Shown here: positions 17,487 to 26,113 of the stretch, one piece after another
Position numbering within the stretch: position 1 is the stretch's first letter
Layout of the letters: each line of letters begins with the position of its first letter
Assembly: GCA_003252375.1 (NCBI GenBank)
Contig: QKEJ01000083.1
Location: 1 to 35,998, forward strand
Reading direction: 5' to 3'
Origin: Halodesulfovibrio sp.
Lineage (GTDB): Bacteria > Desulfobacterota > Desulfovibrionia > Desulfovibrionales > Desulfovibrionaceae
DNA: 35,998 nt
Program-made: the position numbers and the translations under genes
Notes under the pieces: generated by a model
The model's database searches: none
The model's input: only the letters and a program-made list of their open reading frames with translations
What the model was told of the DNA's origin: nothing

Positions 17487-17981
17487 ATGAGCAATGGTAA
17501 ACGAATTCTGGTACTTGGTGTAGGCAACATCCTGTACACCGATGAAGGACTGGGCGTGCGCGCCGTGGAACGGCTGCAGGAGGAGTACACCTTCTCCGAA
17601 AACGTCACCCTCATGGATGGCGGCACGCTGGGCATGAAACTCATGGATTCCATGATGGACAGCGACTATCTGATCGTAGTAGATGCGGTTCTGGGGGGCA
17701 GTGATCCTGCTTCCGTGTATCGCCTGACCGGCGAGGACCTGCGCAAGAGCCTCGGTTTCAACGATTCCATGCACCAGACAGACCTCGTCGACACGCTCAT
17801 TTACTGCGAGCTGGCCGGCAACCGTCCCGAAACGGTCGTCATCGGCATGGAGCCGGTGGACTACCACAGCATGGGGCTGGAAGTCTCTCCCGCCGTGGCA
17901 AACCGGCTGCCCGACATGTGCAGATTCGTCCTGGACGAGGTAGCCTCCGTAGGCGGCAGTTTCACCCCCAAGGCGTCCTGA
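17487..17981 (+). CDS. hynC: Hydrogenase maturation endopeptidase for HynA
   Basis: This HyaD/HupD-type protease trims the C-terminus of a [NiFe] large subunit after nickel loading. The protein has 164 residues. It shows LVLGVGNILYTDEGLGVRAVERLQ with the conserved acidic metal ligand, MDGGTLGMKLMDSMMDSDYLIVVDAV with the second one, and GMEPVDYHSMGLEVSP. The start is the ATG at 17487 with ATAAGG about six bases upstream. The frame is open back to 17427 but runs through the terminator hairpin there. Position after hynA suggests HynA as the substrate. It differs clearly from HysD, so each hydrogenase appears to have a dedicated protease. Confidence 0.92.
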   Translation: MSNGKRILVLGVGNILYTDEGLGVRAVERLQEEYTFSENVTLMDGGTLGMKLMDSMMDSDYLIVVDAVLGGSDPASVYRLTGEDLRKSLGFNDSMHQTDLVDTLIYCELAGNRPETVVIGMEPVDYHSMGLEVSPAVANRLPDMCRFVLDEVASVGGSFTPKAS

Positions 17982-18015
17982 CGGTCCGCCGACATACATC
18001 TTTCCGGAGGTCTCC

Positions 18016-18267
18016 ATGTGTCTTGCCATTCCCGCTGAAGTTGTCGAACTGCAAACCAACGACATGGCGCGCTGCCGCGTCGGAAAAAGCGATACATATG
18101 TCGACGTATCCACCATGCTGCTCGAAGCCCCGGCTGAACTGGGCGATTACCTCATAGTTCATGCCGGCTTCGCCCTGCGCAAGCTTGATTTTCAGGAAGC
18201 CCAGGAAACCCTGCGGCTCCTTCGGCAAATGGCCAATATCAACGAAGAAACCCCCGGAGCCTTCTAG
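18016..18267 (+). CDS. hypC: Hydrogenase assembly chaperone HypC/HupF
   Basis: HypC works with HypD to build and deliver the Fe(CN)2CO unit to the large-subunit precursor. The protein has 83 residues and begins MCLAIPAEVV, with the essential Cys2 and the MCLAIP family signature. It also shows YVDVSTMLLEAPAELGDYLIVHAGFALRKLD, typical of HypC. A CCGGAGG ribosome site lies five bases upstream. It is the last hydrogenase gene of the block, 34 bases after hynC. hypA, hypB, hypD, hypE and hypF are not in the window, so the rest of the machinery must be encoded elsewhere. Confidence 0.95.
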   Translation: MCLAIPAEVVELQTNDMARCRVGKSDTYVDVSTMLLEAPAELGDYLIVHAGFALRKLDFQEAQETLRLLRQMANINEETPGAF

Positions 18268-18299
18268 GCCCCGCACATCCGATTCCATCAGGTGTCGTC

Positions 18300-18869
18300 G
18301 TGAAACGTCTGAAAACCATCCTTGCCCTCGGAGACTCGTTAACCGAGGGTTTTGGCGTTCCGGCAGAGGCATCCTTCCCCATCGTGCTGCAATCCCTGCT
18401 GCGCGGGCGCGGACACAACGTCTCCATCATCAATGAGGGCCTGAGCGGCGACACCGCCTTTGGCGGCCTGAAACGCCTTGAGCGCTATCTCGCCAACAAG
18501 CCGCGTCCCGATGCGGTTATCGTGGAGCTGGGGGCCAACGACGCCATCCAGTCCGCAGACCCGTGGGATGTGGAGGCAACCCTGGACCGCATCATCCAGC
18601 GCCTCACGGAACTGGAGATTCCCTGCCTGCTCACCGGCATGCGCCCGCTTATCCCCATGGAGAGCGACTACGCCGAGGCCTTCGAGGCGATCTACTCCAA
18701 GCTTGCCGAGCGCTATGACCCCGTCTTCTACCCGTTCTTCCTGGACGGGGTCGCCGGGAATCCCGAGCTGAACCAGAGTGACGGCATCCACCCCAACAGA
18801 GAGGGAACGGCCCAGGTGGCCACCAATATCCTGCCCTTTGCCGAAGCACTGCTCAAGCGCGCAGGGTAG
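18300..18869 (+). CDS. SGNH/GDSL-family esterase (TesA-like arylesterase or lysophospholipase)
   Basis: The 189-residue protein has all four SGNH blocks: GDSLTEG with nucleophile Ser13, EGLSGDT with Gly50, LGANDA with Asn80, and SDGIHPN with Asp161 and His164. It therefore should hydrolyse esters or thioesters, in the group of TesA and arylesterases. No signal peptide is evident, unlike E. coli TesA, so a cytoplasmic location is likely. The substrate cannot be told from sequence. The start is the GTG at 18300 with an AGGTG site about six bases upstream, 32 bases after hypC. It may be read through from the hydrogenase operon but has no clear link to it. Confidence 0.88.
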   Translation: MKRLKTILALGDSLTEGFGVPAEASFPIVLQSLLRGRGHNVSIINEGLSGDTAFGGLKRLERYLANKPRPDAVIVELGANDAIQSADPWDVEATLDRIIQRLTELEIPCLLTGMRPLIPMESDYAEAFEAIYSKLAERYDPVFYPFFLDGVAGNPELNQSDGIHPNREGTAQVATNILPFAEALLKRAG

Positions 18870-18881
18870 CACGCACCGGCC

Positions 18882-19367
18882 ATGTCCCGCCCATTCAGGC
18901 TCTTTGCGTACGGCACCCTCAAGCAGAACGGGGGCCACTACGCCTCTCTGTGCCGTGAGGCCCGCCTGCTGGGACCAGGCCTTGTGCGCGGCCGTGTTGT
19001 CGAACGCCCGGAGGGGTATCCGGTCCTGTTTGTCCCGCCGGATACCATTCTGGCCTTTGCCACGGATGCTGCCGGTGCGGCATCCTGCTCGGATACTACG
19101 GCACAGGCGTCGGTTCCGGATCCGGACACGTTCCTGCAACCGCCCAGCCCCCCTTCTCCATGGACGCTGGTGCGGGGCGACATCCTGCTCTTCGACTCGG
19201 AAACACCCCACCTCGCCCGGCTGGACGCGTTCGAAGACTTCTTCATCAACCGGCCCAGCATGTACGAACGGGTGCTTCTTCCTGTATGGTCACAGGGCAC
19301 GCTTCTGCCCTGCTGGACATACATATCCCCTCATTCCATCCGTTTCTCCAAGGAATTCAGCAGGTAG
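18882..19367 (+). CDS. Gamma-glutamylcyclotransferase-like (AIG2/GGCT fold) protein
   Basis: The 161-residue protein opens with FRLFAYGTLKQNGGHY, and YGTLK at residues 10-14 is the signature of the gamma-glutamylcyclotransferase fold. A second matching region is LARLDAFEDFFINRPSMYERVLLPV, where the Glu after LDAF fits the usual catalytic acid position. A Ser/Thr/Pro-rich insert of about 35 residues (about 65-100) lies between the two halves, making it longer than minimal members. Members cyclise gamma-glutamyl amines or peptides, but many are uncharacterised. The ATG at 18882 lies 12 bases after the esterase stop. The C-terminus runs to 19367, about 100 bases before ileS. Confidence 0.78.
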   Translation: MSRPFRLFAYGTLKQNGGHYASLCREARLLGPGLVRGRVVERPEGYPVLFVPPDTILAFATDAAGAASCSDTTAQASVPDPDTFLQPPSPPSPWTLVRGDILLFDSETPHLARLDAFEDFFINRPSMYERVLLPVWSQGTLLPCWTYISPHSIRFSKEFSR

Positions 19368-19470
19368 AACCATATCCCCGCAGGCAGTCCCAGCCTTGAC
19401 TTTACGGATGTATTGCAGCATTCTTCCGCACTTGCATCCCCATTGACATTATCAAACCAAAGAGACTTCC

Positions 19471-22293
19471 ATGAGCGACTACAAAAAGACGCTGCATTTG
19501 CCCCAGACCAAATTTCCCATGAAAGCCAACCTCACCCAGAAAGAGCCGGAAATGCTCAAGTTCTGGGAAGAAACTGGGGCTTATGACGCCATGATTGCCG
19601 CCAGCGGCAGCAAAGGCGATTACGTACTGCACGACGGCCCTCCCTATGCCAACGGCAACATTCACCTCGGCCACGCTCTGAACAAGATTCTCAAGGATAT
19701 AATCGTCAAGTCCAAGAACATGCAGGGTCTCAAGGCCGAATACATTCCCGGCTGGGACTGTCACGGCCTGCCCATTGAACTGAAGGTGGAAAAGCAGCTC
19801 GGCGACAAGAAGAAGACCATTCCCGAGCACGTCTTCCGCAAGCTTTGCCGCGAATACGCCGCCAAGTTCGTGGAGATCCAGCGCAAGGAATTCAAGCGTC
19901 TCGGCGTCATGGGCATCTGGGACGAACCGTACCTGACCATGCGCCCCACCTATGAAGCCGCAACCGCCCGCGAGCTCGGCAACTTCATGAAGGACGGATA
20001 CGTGGCCCGCAGCAAGAAGCCCATCTACTGGTGCTGCTCCTGCCAGACCGCCTTGGCCGAAGCCGAAGTGGAATACGCCGATCACGTGTCGCCCTCCATC
20101 TACGTGCGCTTCCCGCTCAATGATGCGAAACTGAAAGATATTTTCCCGGCTGCCGATCCGGCTAAGGCTTTTGCCGTCATCTGGACCACCACGCCATGGA
20201 CCATCCCGGACAACATGGGTATCGCCCTGCACCCGGAACTGGAGTACTCCCTGCTTGAAAAGGACGGCGAGTTCTACCTGCTGGCCTCCGGTCTGGTGGA
20301 AACCAGTGCCAAGGCCTTCGGATGGGAAGCCTACTCCGTCGTGGGCACCGCCCTCGGCACCGCTCTGGAAGGGCTGGTGGCCAAGCACCCCATCTACGAC
20401 CGCGAATCTCCCCTGTGCCTTGGCGATCATGTGACCCTCGAGGCCGGTACCGGCTGCGTTCACACCGCCCCGGGCCACGGCCGTGAAGACTTCGAAGTGG
20501 GCCAGAAATATGGTCTGGAGACCTACTCCCCCATGAACGACGAAGGCCGTTTCCTCGATTCCGTGGAGTTCTTCGCCGGCCTCTCGGTCTTCGAGGCCAA
20601 CCCCAAGGTCATCGAAAAGCTTGAGGAAGTGGGCAACCTGCTGGCGCAGAGCAAGGTCAAGCACTCCTACCCGCACTGCTGGCGCTGCAAGGAGCCCGTC
20701 ATCTTCCGCGCCACCACCCAGTGGTTCATCACCATGGAAGCCAACCAGCTGCGCACCCGCGCCCTCGACGCCATCCGCAATGATGTGGCCTGGATCCCCG
20801 CATGGGGCGAGGAACGCATCCATCAGATGATCGAAAACCGGCCCGACTGGTGCATCAGCCGCCAGCGCATGTGGGGCGTGCCGATCATCGCCCTGCTCTG
20901 CGAAAGCTGTGACGAGGCGTGGTACGACACCGACTGGGTCATGGACATTGTTTCCCGTTTCGAAAAGCACGAACTGGGCTGCGACTACTGGTTCTCCACC
21001 CCGCTTGAACAGATCGTGCCCGAAGGGCTTACCTGTCCCAAGTGCGGCGGCAATCACTGGAAGCTCAGCAAGGACATCCTTGACGTGTGGTTCGACTCCG
21101 GCACCAGCTTTGCCGCCGTCGTGGAGCAGCGCAAGGAACTGCGCTACCCCGCGGACATGTATCTTGAAGGCTCCGACCAGCACCGCGGCTGGTTCCACAG
21201 CTCGCTGCTCGCCAGCATCGGCACCCGCGGCCATGCCCCCTACAAGGAAGTGCTTACCCACGGCTACGTGGTGGACGGCAACGGCCACAAGATGTCCAAG
21301 TCGCTGGGCAACGGCATCGAGCCCATGGAAGTGATCAACAAGCACGGCGCGGAAATCCTGCGCATGTGGGTCTCCTCCGTTGACTACCGGGAAGACGTGC
21401 GCATCTCCGACGAGATCCTCAACCGTCTCGTGGACGCCTACCGCCGCATCCGCAACACCTGCCGGTACATCCTCGGCAACATCAGCGACCTGACCGCCGA
21501 CACCCTGGTTCCCGTCGACGAGATGGAATCGCTGGACCGCTTTGCCCTCGATGTGGCCTTCCGGGCGCACGAGCGGGTGCAGGCAGCCTACAACGACTAC
21601 GAATTCCACAAGGTCTACCACACGCTGCACAACCTGTGCACGGTGGACCTTTCCGCCTTCTACCTGGACATCCTCAAGGATCGCCTCTACTCCTCCGCCA
21701 AGGAGAGCAGGGAACGCCGCAGCGCCCAGACCGCCATGCTGCACATCCTGCGCCTGCTTATCCGGGACATGGCCCCCGTGCTGAGCTTTACGGCGGAAGA
21801 GGTATTCCAGTTCCTGCCGGAAGAACTGAAGCACAACGCCAACACCGTGTTTGCCGTCTCCGCAGACGACGTGCCCGCATGCACCATGCCCGCCGATGAA
21901 CGCGCTGCCTGGGAAACCCTGCTGCTGGTCCGCTCGGAAATTACCAAGGCCATTGAACCCGTCCGCAAGTCCGGGGAAATCGGGCACCCGCTCGATACGC
22001 ACATCACCCTGTACCTGGACGACAAGCTGGCCGCGACGCTGGAAAGCCTGCACACGGACCTTCGGGCCAACTGCATCGTTTCCAAGCTCACCACGGCGCC
22101 GCATGCCGAGGCCCCTGCTGACGCCTACACGGCCGAGGAACTGGAAGGTCTGCGCATTACCGTTGCCAAGGCCCCCGGCGAAAAGTGCGAACGCTGCTGG
22201 ATCTACAGCGAAGAGCTGGGGACGGACCCGGCCCACCCCACCCTCTGCCCGCGCTGTACCGGCGTGATGCAGACCATGACGCCGGAAGACTAA
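19471..22293 (+). CDS. ileS: Isoleucyl-tRNA synthetase
   Basis: IleS charges tRNA-Ile and edits misactivated valine. The 940-residue protein is the normal length for the bacterial type with a C-terminal zinc finger. The HIGH motif is HLGH in [16 protein letters not shown], and KMSKS occurs in [15 protein letters not shown]. Editing-domain segments such as [11 protein letters not shown] and [18 protein letters not shown] are present. The C-terminal zinc site is [11 protein letters not shown] followed by CPRC. The ATG at 19471 follows an AAGAGAC stretch. A terminator follows, with lspA 61 bases downstream of the stop, the frequent ileS-lspA pair of bacteria. Confidence 0.97.
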   Translation: MSDYKKTLHLPQTKFPMKANLTQKEPEMLKFWEETGAYDAMIAASGSKGDYVLHDGPPYANGNIHLGHALNKILKDIIVKSKNMQGLKAEYIPGWDCHGLPIELKVEKQLGDKKKTIPEHVFRKLCREYAAKFVEIQRKEFKRLGVMGIWDEPYLTMRPTYEAATARELGNFMKDGYVARSKKPIYWCCSCQTALAEAEVEYADHVSPSIYVRFPLNDAKLKDIFPAADPAKAFAVIWTTTPWTIPDNMGIALHPELEYSLLEKDGEFYLLASGLVETSAKAFGWEAYSVVGTALGTALEGLVAKHPIYDRESPLCLGDHVTLEAGTGCVHTAPGHGREDFEVGQKYGLETYSPMNDEGRFLDSVEFFAGLSVFEANPKVIEKLEEVGNLLAQSKVKHSYPHCWRCKEPVIFRATTQWFITMEANQLRTRALDAIRNDVAWIPAWGEERIHQMIENRPDWCISRQRMWGVPIIALLCESCDEAWYDTDWVMDIVSRFEKHELGCDYWFSTPLEQIVPEGLTCPKCGGNHWKLSKDILDVWFDSGTSFAAVVEQRKELRYPADMYLEGSDQHRGWFHSSLLASIGTRGHAPYKEVLTHGYVVDGNGHKMSKSLGNGIEPMEVINKHGAEILRMWVSSVDYREDVRISDEILNRLVDAYRRIRNTCRYILGNISDLTADTLVPVDEMESLDRFALDVAFRAHERVQAAYNDYEFHKVYHTLHNLCTVDLSAFYLDILKDRLYSSAKESRERRSAQTAMLHILRLLIRDMAPVLSFTAEEVFQFLPEELKHNANTVFAVSADDVPACTMPADERAAWETLLLVRSEITKAIEPVRKSGEIGHPLDTHITLYLDDKLAATLESLHTDLRANCIVSKLTTAPHAEAPADAYTAEELEGLRITVAKAPGEKCERCWIYSEELGTDPAHPTLCPRCTGVMQTMTPED

Positions 22294-22300
22294 ACTGATC

Positions 22301-22330
22301 GGGCCTGCCGCTCCGGCGGCAGGCCCTTTT
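22301..22330 (+). terminator. Terminator between ileS and lspA
   Basis: A ten-base perfect stem GGGCCTGCCG / CGGCAGGCCC with loop CTCCGG is followed by TTTT. The short T-run suggests partial termination, allowing lspA to be read from ileS. Confidence 0.82.
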
Positions 22331-22354
22331 GCACATCCCAACAAGCGAGCCTGC

Positions 22355-22825
22355 ATGCGAACCCGCTTCAAAGCCATTTACGGCCTGGGCCTCATCGTCG
22401 CCCTGCTCGACCAGTACACCAAGTACTGGGTTGTCACCACGATCCCCCGATTCATATCGATTACCGTCATCCCGGACTTCTTCAACCTGGTCAACGTGCA
22501 CAACAGCGGTGCGGCCTTTGGTTTTCTCAATGATCCGGACACGGAATGGCAGGTGTGGATGTTTGCGGCCGCCGCACTCATCGCCATCGGCCTCATACAG
22601 TATCTCGCCAGCACGTCGAAGCGCAGCGCAACCCTCTTCTGCGGGCTCGGGTTCGTGCTCGGCGGTGCGGTAGGCAATCTCATCGACCGCGTGCTGCACC
22701 ATTCCGTCATCGACTTCCTGGACTTCTACATAGGGGAGTACCACTGGCCGGCATTCAACGTGGCGGACATAGGCATCTGCCTCGGCGCCGGTCTTGTCAT
22801 GCTCTCCATGTACCGCAACAAGTAG
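22355..22825 (+). CDS. lspA: Lipoprotein signal peptidase (signal peptidase II)
   Basis: LspA cleaves signal peptides of diacylglyceryl-modified prolipoproteins in the inner membrane. The 156-residue protein has four hydrophobic segments at about residues 8-25, 67-85, 94-108 and 135-152. Conserved blocks are DQYTKYW, FFNLVNVHNSGAAFGFL, and GGAVGNLIDRVLHHSVIDF. The catalytic aspartates are expected at Asp120 (VIDF) and Asp138 (FNVADI). One predicted client, the lipoprotein CpoB, is encoded two genes downstream. The ATG at 22355 has no strong ribosome site, with GCGAG about six bases upstream. Confidence 0.94.
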   Translation: MRTRFKAIYGLGLIVALLDQYTKYWVVTTIPRFISITVIPDFFNLVNVHNSGAAFGFLNDPDTEWQVWMFAAAALIAIGLIQYLASTSKRSATLFCGLGFVLGGAVGNLIDRVLHHSVIDFLDFYIGEYHWPAFNVADIGICLGAGLVMLSMYRNK

Positions 22826-22851
22826 TCCGGGCCGCACGCAGGAGCCATGCA

Positions 22852-23121
22852 ATGAACGAGCTTTTCCCCATTCTCGACCTCTTCCGTCAGGGTAACATCT
22901 CTCCGCTGCTCATGGCGGCAGCCCTTGCGCTTCCCATTTTGCCGAATCTATGGTGTATTTGGCACGCGTATCGTCACGAATTTACTACACCTGCCGAAAA
23001 ATACGGCTGGATGTTGGCCGGAGTCTTCCTGCCGGTGGCAGGCGGTCTCCTCTATCTTCTCTTTGGCTGGCGCCGTACGCACGGTCTCGCCGGCTGGGCC
23101 CAGAGCCCCAACCGCAAGTAA
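22852..23121 (+). CDS. Small membrane protein with PLDc_N-type domain, 89 aa
   Basis: The protein has two hydrophobic segments (about residues 17-37 and 52-70) separated by a charged loop (WHAYRHEFTTPAEKYGW). The pattern LPNLWCIWHAYR followed by GWMLAGVFLPVAGGLLYLLFGWRR matches the short two-helix domain found at the N-terminus of cardiolipin synthases and as stand-alone proteins (PLDc_N). The function of the stand-alone forms is unknown. The ATG at 22852 has GGAG seven bases upstream. The frame is open far upstream through lspA in another phase, but that is a shadow. It lies between lspA and cpoB, both envelope genes, with gaps of 26 and 9 bases. Confidence 0.8.
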   Translation: MNELFPILDLFRQGNISPLLMAAALALPILPNLWCIWHAYRHEFTTPAEKYGWMLAGVFLPVAGGLLYLLFGWRRTHGLAGWAQSPNRK

Positions 23122-23130
23122 GGAATTGCC

Positions 23131-24099
23131 ATGCACCTTCTTTACCGTAGCATTCTCATCCTTCTCTGTTTTTCAGTGCTCGCCTCCTGCGTGCAGCGCA
23201 ACGATCTGGATACGCTGGAACTGCGGGTATATGAGCAGGAACAGCAAATCAAGAAACTGAACGATCGCCTCGGACAGACCACCAAGGAACTCGAGGCATC
23301 ACGCCCCGAACAGGCCGACATGTGGTCCGATGTTCAGTCCATGCGCAACCGCATGGCTGCCATCGACGCCATGCTCGAGGATATTCAGCAACGCTCCATG
23401 ATGCAGGAAGACCGCCAGGCGGAACAGACCCGCATGATGGAATCGCTGCAGAACGCCACGACCTATCTTGATGCAAGCATGCGCATCATGGCCTCGCAGA
23501 TGGCCATTGAACTGCCGGTGTACCGTCCTGCCGCGCTCGCCCAGACGGCCACCATCGTCGGTTCCTCCAACGCCACTGCAGAACCGGTTGTCGGCCAGGT
23601 AAGTGCCACGGCCAACAAGGCCGAGGACACCCCGCCCCCGCCGGCCGACCAGAACGGCACGACCCTGGTCGCCGCTGACGGGACCGTTCTGGTGGTCAAC
23701 CCCGGCAAGGCTCCCGAACCGGCCGTGACCGAGCAGAGCCTGTACGATGCCGCATACAAGGCCTTCATGGAACGCCGCTACAAGGACGCCCTGCGCATGT
23801 GGGAACAGTTCGAGAAGATCTATCCCAAGCATTCGCTCGTCGCCAATGCCGTATTCTGGCAGGGTGAAACCAATTACCAGCTCAAGGAGTACGGCCCGGC
23901 CGTGCTGGCATATCAGCGGGTCATCGACACCTATTCCAAGAGCGACAAGTACCGTTCCGCCATGCTCAAGCAGGGCATCTCGTTCGGCAAGCTGGGCAAG
24001 AAGACGGCAGCCAAGGTCCGCCTTGAAGAGCTGATCAAGAAATTCCCCAAGTCTCCCGAAGCTGACCGCGCCAAGAAGGCGCTCAAAGAAATCCAGTAG
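23131..24099 (+). CDS. cpoB: Tol-Pal system protein CpoB (YbgF), predicted lipoprotein
   Basis: CpoB links the Tol-Pal complex to peptidoglycan synthesis at division in model bacteria. The 322-residue precursor has a lipoprotein signal with the lipobox LASC at residues 17-20, so Cys20 should be lipidated. A coiled-coil region follows (about 30-130, with ELRVYEQEQQIKKLNDRL). Then comes a Pro/Ala-rich linker (about 140-195) and a C-terminal TPR domain from about residue 205 (LYDAAYKAFMERRYKDALRMW, then YQLKEYGPAVLAYQRVI). In E. coli CpoB the protein is periplasmic, not lipidated, so this version is membrane anchored. tol and pal genes are not in the window. Confidence 0.9.
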   Translation: MHLLYRSILILLCFSVLASCVQRNDLDTLELRVYEQEQQIKKLNDRLGQTTKELEASRPEQADMWSDVQSMRNRMAAIDAMLEDIQQRSMMQEDRQAEQTRMMESLQNATTYLDASMRIMASQMAIELPVYRPAALAQTATIVGSSNATAEPVVGQVSATANKAEDTPPPPADQNGTTLVAADGTVLVVNPGKAPEPAVTEQSLYDAAYKAFMERRYKDALRMWEQFEKIYPKHSLVANAVFWQGETNYQLKEYGPAVLAYQRVIDTYSKSDKYRSAMLKQGISFGKLGKKTAAKVRLEELIKKFPKSPEADRAKKALKEIQ

Positions 24100-24126
24100 C
24101 GTGCCCGAAGGCACGGAGAAATACCC

Positions 24127-24561
24127 ATGACCGAAAAAGCATTCCGCAAGAACATTCACCTCACCTTCCCGCAGGACCTTGCCGGCAACCCGCTGGTATG
24201 CAACCTGACGCGCCTGTTCGACCTGTCCTTCAATATCCTGAAAGCCCAGATCACCCCCCGCAAGGAAGGATACATGACCCTGGAGCTCATCGGGACCGAA
24301 GAGAATTACACGAAGGGCATCAGCTACCTGAAGGAGAACCACATCAAGGTCTCTCCCGTTGCCCAGCGCATCTCCCGGGATGAGGAGTCATGCATGCACT
24401 GCGGCATGTGCACAGCCATCTGTCCCAACAATTCCCTGTCCAACGACCGGGAAGCCCGCATCGTGCTGTTCGACAAGGAACGGTGCACGGCATGCGGCAT
24501 GTGCGTCCGGGTCTGTCCTGTCAACGCCATGAACGTGGAAGTGGAAAACGGCCCCTGGTAA
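24127..24561 (+). CDS. NIL-domain 2[4Fe-4S] ferredoxin-like protein
   Basis: The 144-residue protein has an N-terminal NIL domain (about residues 5-80), a small ACT-like fold also found at the end of methionine ABC-transporter ATPases. Two four-cysteine cluster motifs follow: CMHCGMCTAICP at about residues 89-100 and CTACGMCVRVCP at about 118-129. Stand-alone NIL-ferredoxins occur widely in anaerobes, and several sit near genes for sulfur insertion into amino acids or homocysteine formation, but no such gene is adjacent here. A role in electron transfer is safe, and the partner is unknown. The start is ATG at 24127 with GGAG about nine bases upstream. Confidence 0.88.
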   Translation: MTEKAFRKNIHLTFPQDLAGNPLVCNLTRLFDLSFNILKAQITPRKEGYMTLELIGTEENYTKGISYLKENHIKVSPVAQRISRDEESCMHCGMCTAICPNNSLSNDREARIVLFDKERCTACGMCVRVCPVNAMNVEVENGPW

Positions 24562-24593
24562 CAGGGATGGAACCAACATATCGGAGTCTGGGC

Positions 24594-25154
24594 ATGGAGC
24601 AGTACATACAGCCGTCGCAGGGACAACCGGAACAGCGGGCCTTCTCGCGCATTCGCCTGTACATGAAGGGCCTGATTCGCCGCCTCGAGTCGCCCCTTGA
24701 GCCGCCCAAGTTCTCCGGCTTCTCCCTGCCGGACTCTCCGGTGGACAGCAAGACGCTGGCCAACGCCCATATCCCGGAAGCCCTTGTGTCCTTCCTTCTG
24801 GATATGGATACCAAACTCAATGCCGTGCTTGCCCACCTCAAGCAGGATCGCCTGAGCGACGACTTCCCCCTCAAGGCCGAGATTCTCGAGCTTAGCGGGG
24901 CGGGAGTACGCTGCGTGGATTCCGGAGACCTGCAGATAGGCGACCATATTGAGCTGATCCTGTACCTCAGCGAATTCCCGCTGCGGGTTGCCGGAGCCAT
25001 TGGCACCGTACTGCGCAAAGATACCGAAGACGACGGCAGACTCTCCTGCGCCATAGAGTTCAGCCGCATACGGGAGGACGATCTGGAAAAGATTGTCCAG
25101 CACGTCTTTGTCGAGGAACGTCGCAAGATACGCACCATGCGGCTTGAAGAATAA
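24594..25154 (+). CDS. PilZ-domain-like protein
   Basis: The 186-residue protein has an N-terminal helical region (about 1-90) and a C-terminal beta-rich domain (about 100-186: AEILELSGAGVRCVDSG, then IGDHIELILYLSEFPLRVAGAIGTVLR, then CAIEFSRIREDDLEKIVQHVF). The layout matches PilZ domains that bind cyclic di-GMP. The usual ligand motifs RxxxR and D/NxSxxG are degenerate: ELSGAG stands where DxSxxG is expected and no clear RxxxR precedes it. Binding of cyclic di-GMP is therefore uncertain. The ATG at 24594 has GGAG seven bases upstream. The ATG at 24567 has its purine run too close. It is directly upstream of cheZ, suggesting a motility link. Confidence 0.7.
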   Translation: MEQYIQPSQGQPEQRAFSRIRLYMKGLIRRLESPLEPPKFSGFSLPDSPVDSKTLANAHIPEALVSFLLDMDTKLNAVLAHLKQDRLSDDFPLKAEILELSGAGVRCVDSGDLQIGDHIELILYLSEFPLRVAGAIGTVLRKDTEDDGRLSCAIEFSRIREDDLEKIVQHVFVEERRKIRTMRLEE

Positions 25155-25232
25155 CACCGACGGCTCGGGAGCGGCACCTATCGCACCTGCACGCTGATCA
25201 TAAGACGATTGAACCGAGACGGGGAGAAAGAC

Positions 25233-25973
25233 ATGAAGACCCAGGAGCAGATTATCGATTCGGTCATGGAGCGCGTCTCCACACAGGTTGCGGACAGCAT
25301 CAAGGATGTCATCTCCAAGACCGTGGAAGAGGCCCTCACCAGCAACCTTACCCGGGCGCTGCTGGAAAGCGAATTCTACCGCCGCCTCAGTGAGGACATG
25401 CGTGACGGGCTGCAGAGCATCTACAAGGAAATATCCACCGCAGCCAAGAAAGAGAATGGCGGCACCACGGAAGTATCCGCCCAGACCCAGACCAACCAGC
25501 TTTTCAGCGAAGCCTCCAAGCAGCTGGATGAAGTCCGCATGACCCTGGAAGAGGCCACCGGCAAGATCATGGATATTCTCGAGCTGCAGATGGTGCTGCG
25601 CAGCAAGGCGGCCTCGCACCTTGAAGCCCTGGCCAAGAATCATCCTGAGGACAAGGACCTCAAGGCCCTGGGCGACCTTGAAGAACGGCTTGGCAACAAC
25701 CTCACGGACATCATGACCCATCTGAGCTTCCAGGACCTCACCGGACAGCGCATCAAGCGGATCATCAACGCCATCCAGCGCATCGAAGCCACGGTTCTGG
25801 ACCTCTACCTGTCCACCGGCCTCATCATCAAGGCCCGTGAAGAAAATCCCGAAGAGGATTTCGAATCGCTGGACGCCAAGTCCAAGCAGAAGGTTTCCGA
25901 GCTGAAGGGCCCCACCCGCGATGCCTCGCAGAACGATGTGGACGACCTTCTTGCTCAGCTTGGCCTCGGCTAG
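25233..25973 (+). CDS. cheZ: Chemotaxis phosphatase CheZ
   Basis: CheZ dephosphorylates CheY-P and so controls flagellar switching. The 246-residue protein is mostly helical. The active-site segment is LSFQDLTGQRIKRIINAIQ, with Asp168 and Gln172 in the place of E. coli CheZ Asp143 and Gln147. The C-terminal end SQNDVDDLLAQLGLG resembles the CheY-binding tail of E. coli CheZ. Together these two features make the assignment strong. The ATG at 25233 has GGGGAG six bases upstream. It is followed by a strong terminator. No other chemotaxis gene is in the window. The PilZ-like gene upstream could tie second-messenger signalling to chemotaxis. Confidence 0.92.
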   Translation: MKTQEQIIDSVMERVSTQVADSIKDVISKTVEEALTSNLTRALLESEFYRRLSEDMRDGLQSIYKEISTAAKKENGGTTEVSAQTQTNQLFSEASKQLDEVRMTLEEATGKIMDILELQMVLRSKAASHLEALAKNHPEDKDLKALGDLEERLGNNLTDIMTHLSFQDLTGQRIKRIINAIQRIEATVLDLYLSTGLIIKAREENPEEDFESLDAKSKQKVSELKGPTRDASQNDVDDLLAQLGLG

Positions 25974-25998
25974 CCCCGGCCATACCACCGATATTCAG

Positions 25999-26032
25999 GA
26001 CAACCCCGCCCCGCGGGGTTGTCTTTTTTTTT
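25999..26032 (+). terminator. Rho-independent terminator after cheZ
   Basis: A ten-base perfect stem GACAACCCCG / CGGGGTTGTC with a five-base loop is followed by nine T residues, a strong terminator. Confidence 0.95.
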
Positions 26033-26113
26033 AGACGTGCCATATTCTTACATGGTCGCCCTTCTTCGATACCATTTCATCCACCATGGCGGCCAAACAA
26101 AGGCAGGTACATC

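Noticed and set aside
19402-22377. Minus-strand open frame of about 990 codons opposite ileS
   Set aside because: It mirrors ileS codons and shows no domain, so it is a shadow of the real gene.
24567-24593. Earlier ATG for the PilZ-like gene
   Set aside because: The purine run AGGG directly touches this ATG, whereas the ATG at 24594 has GGAG at the right distance.
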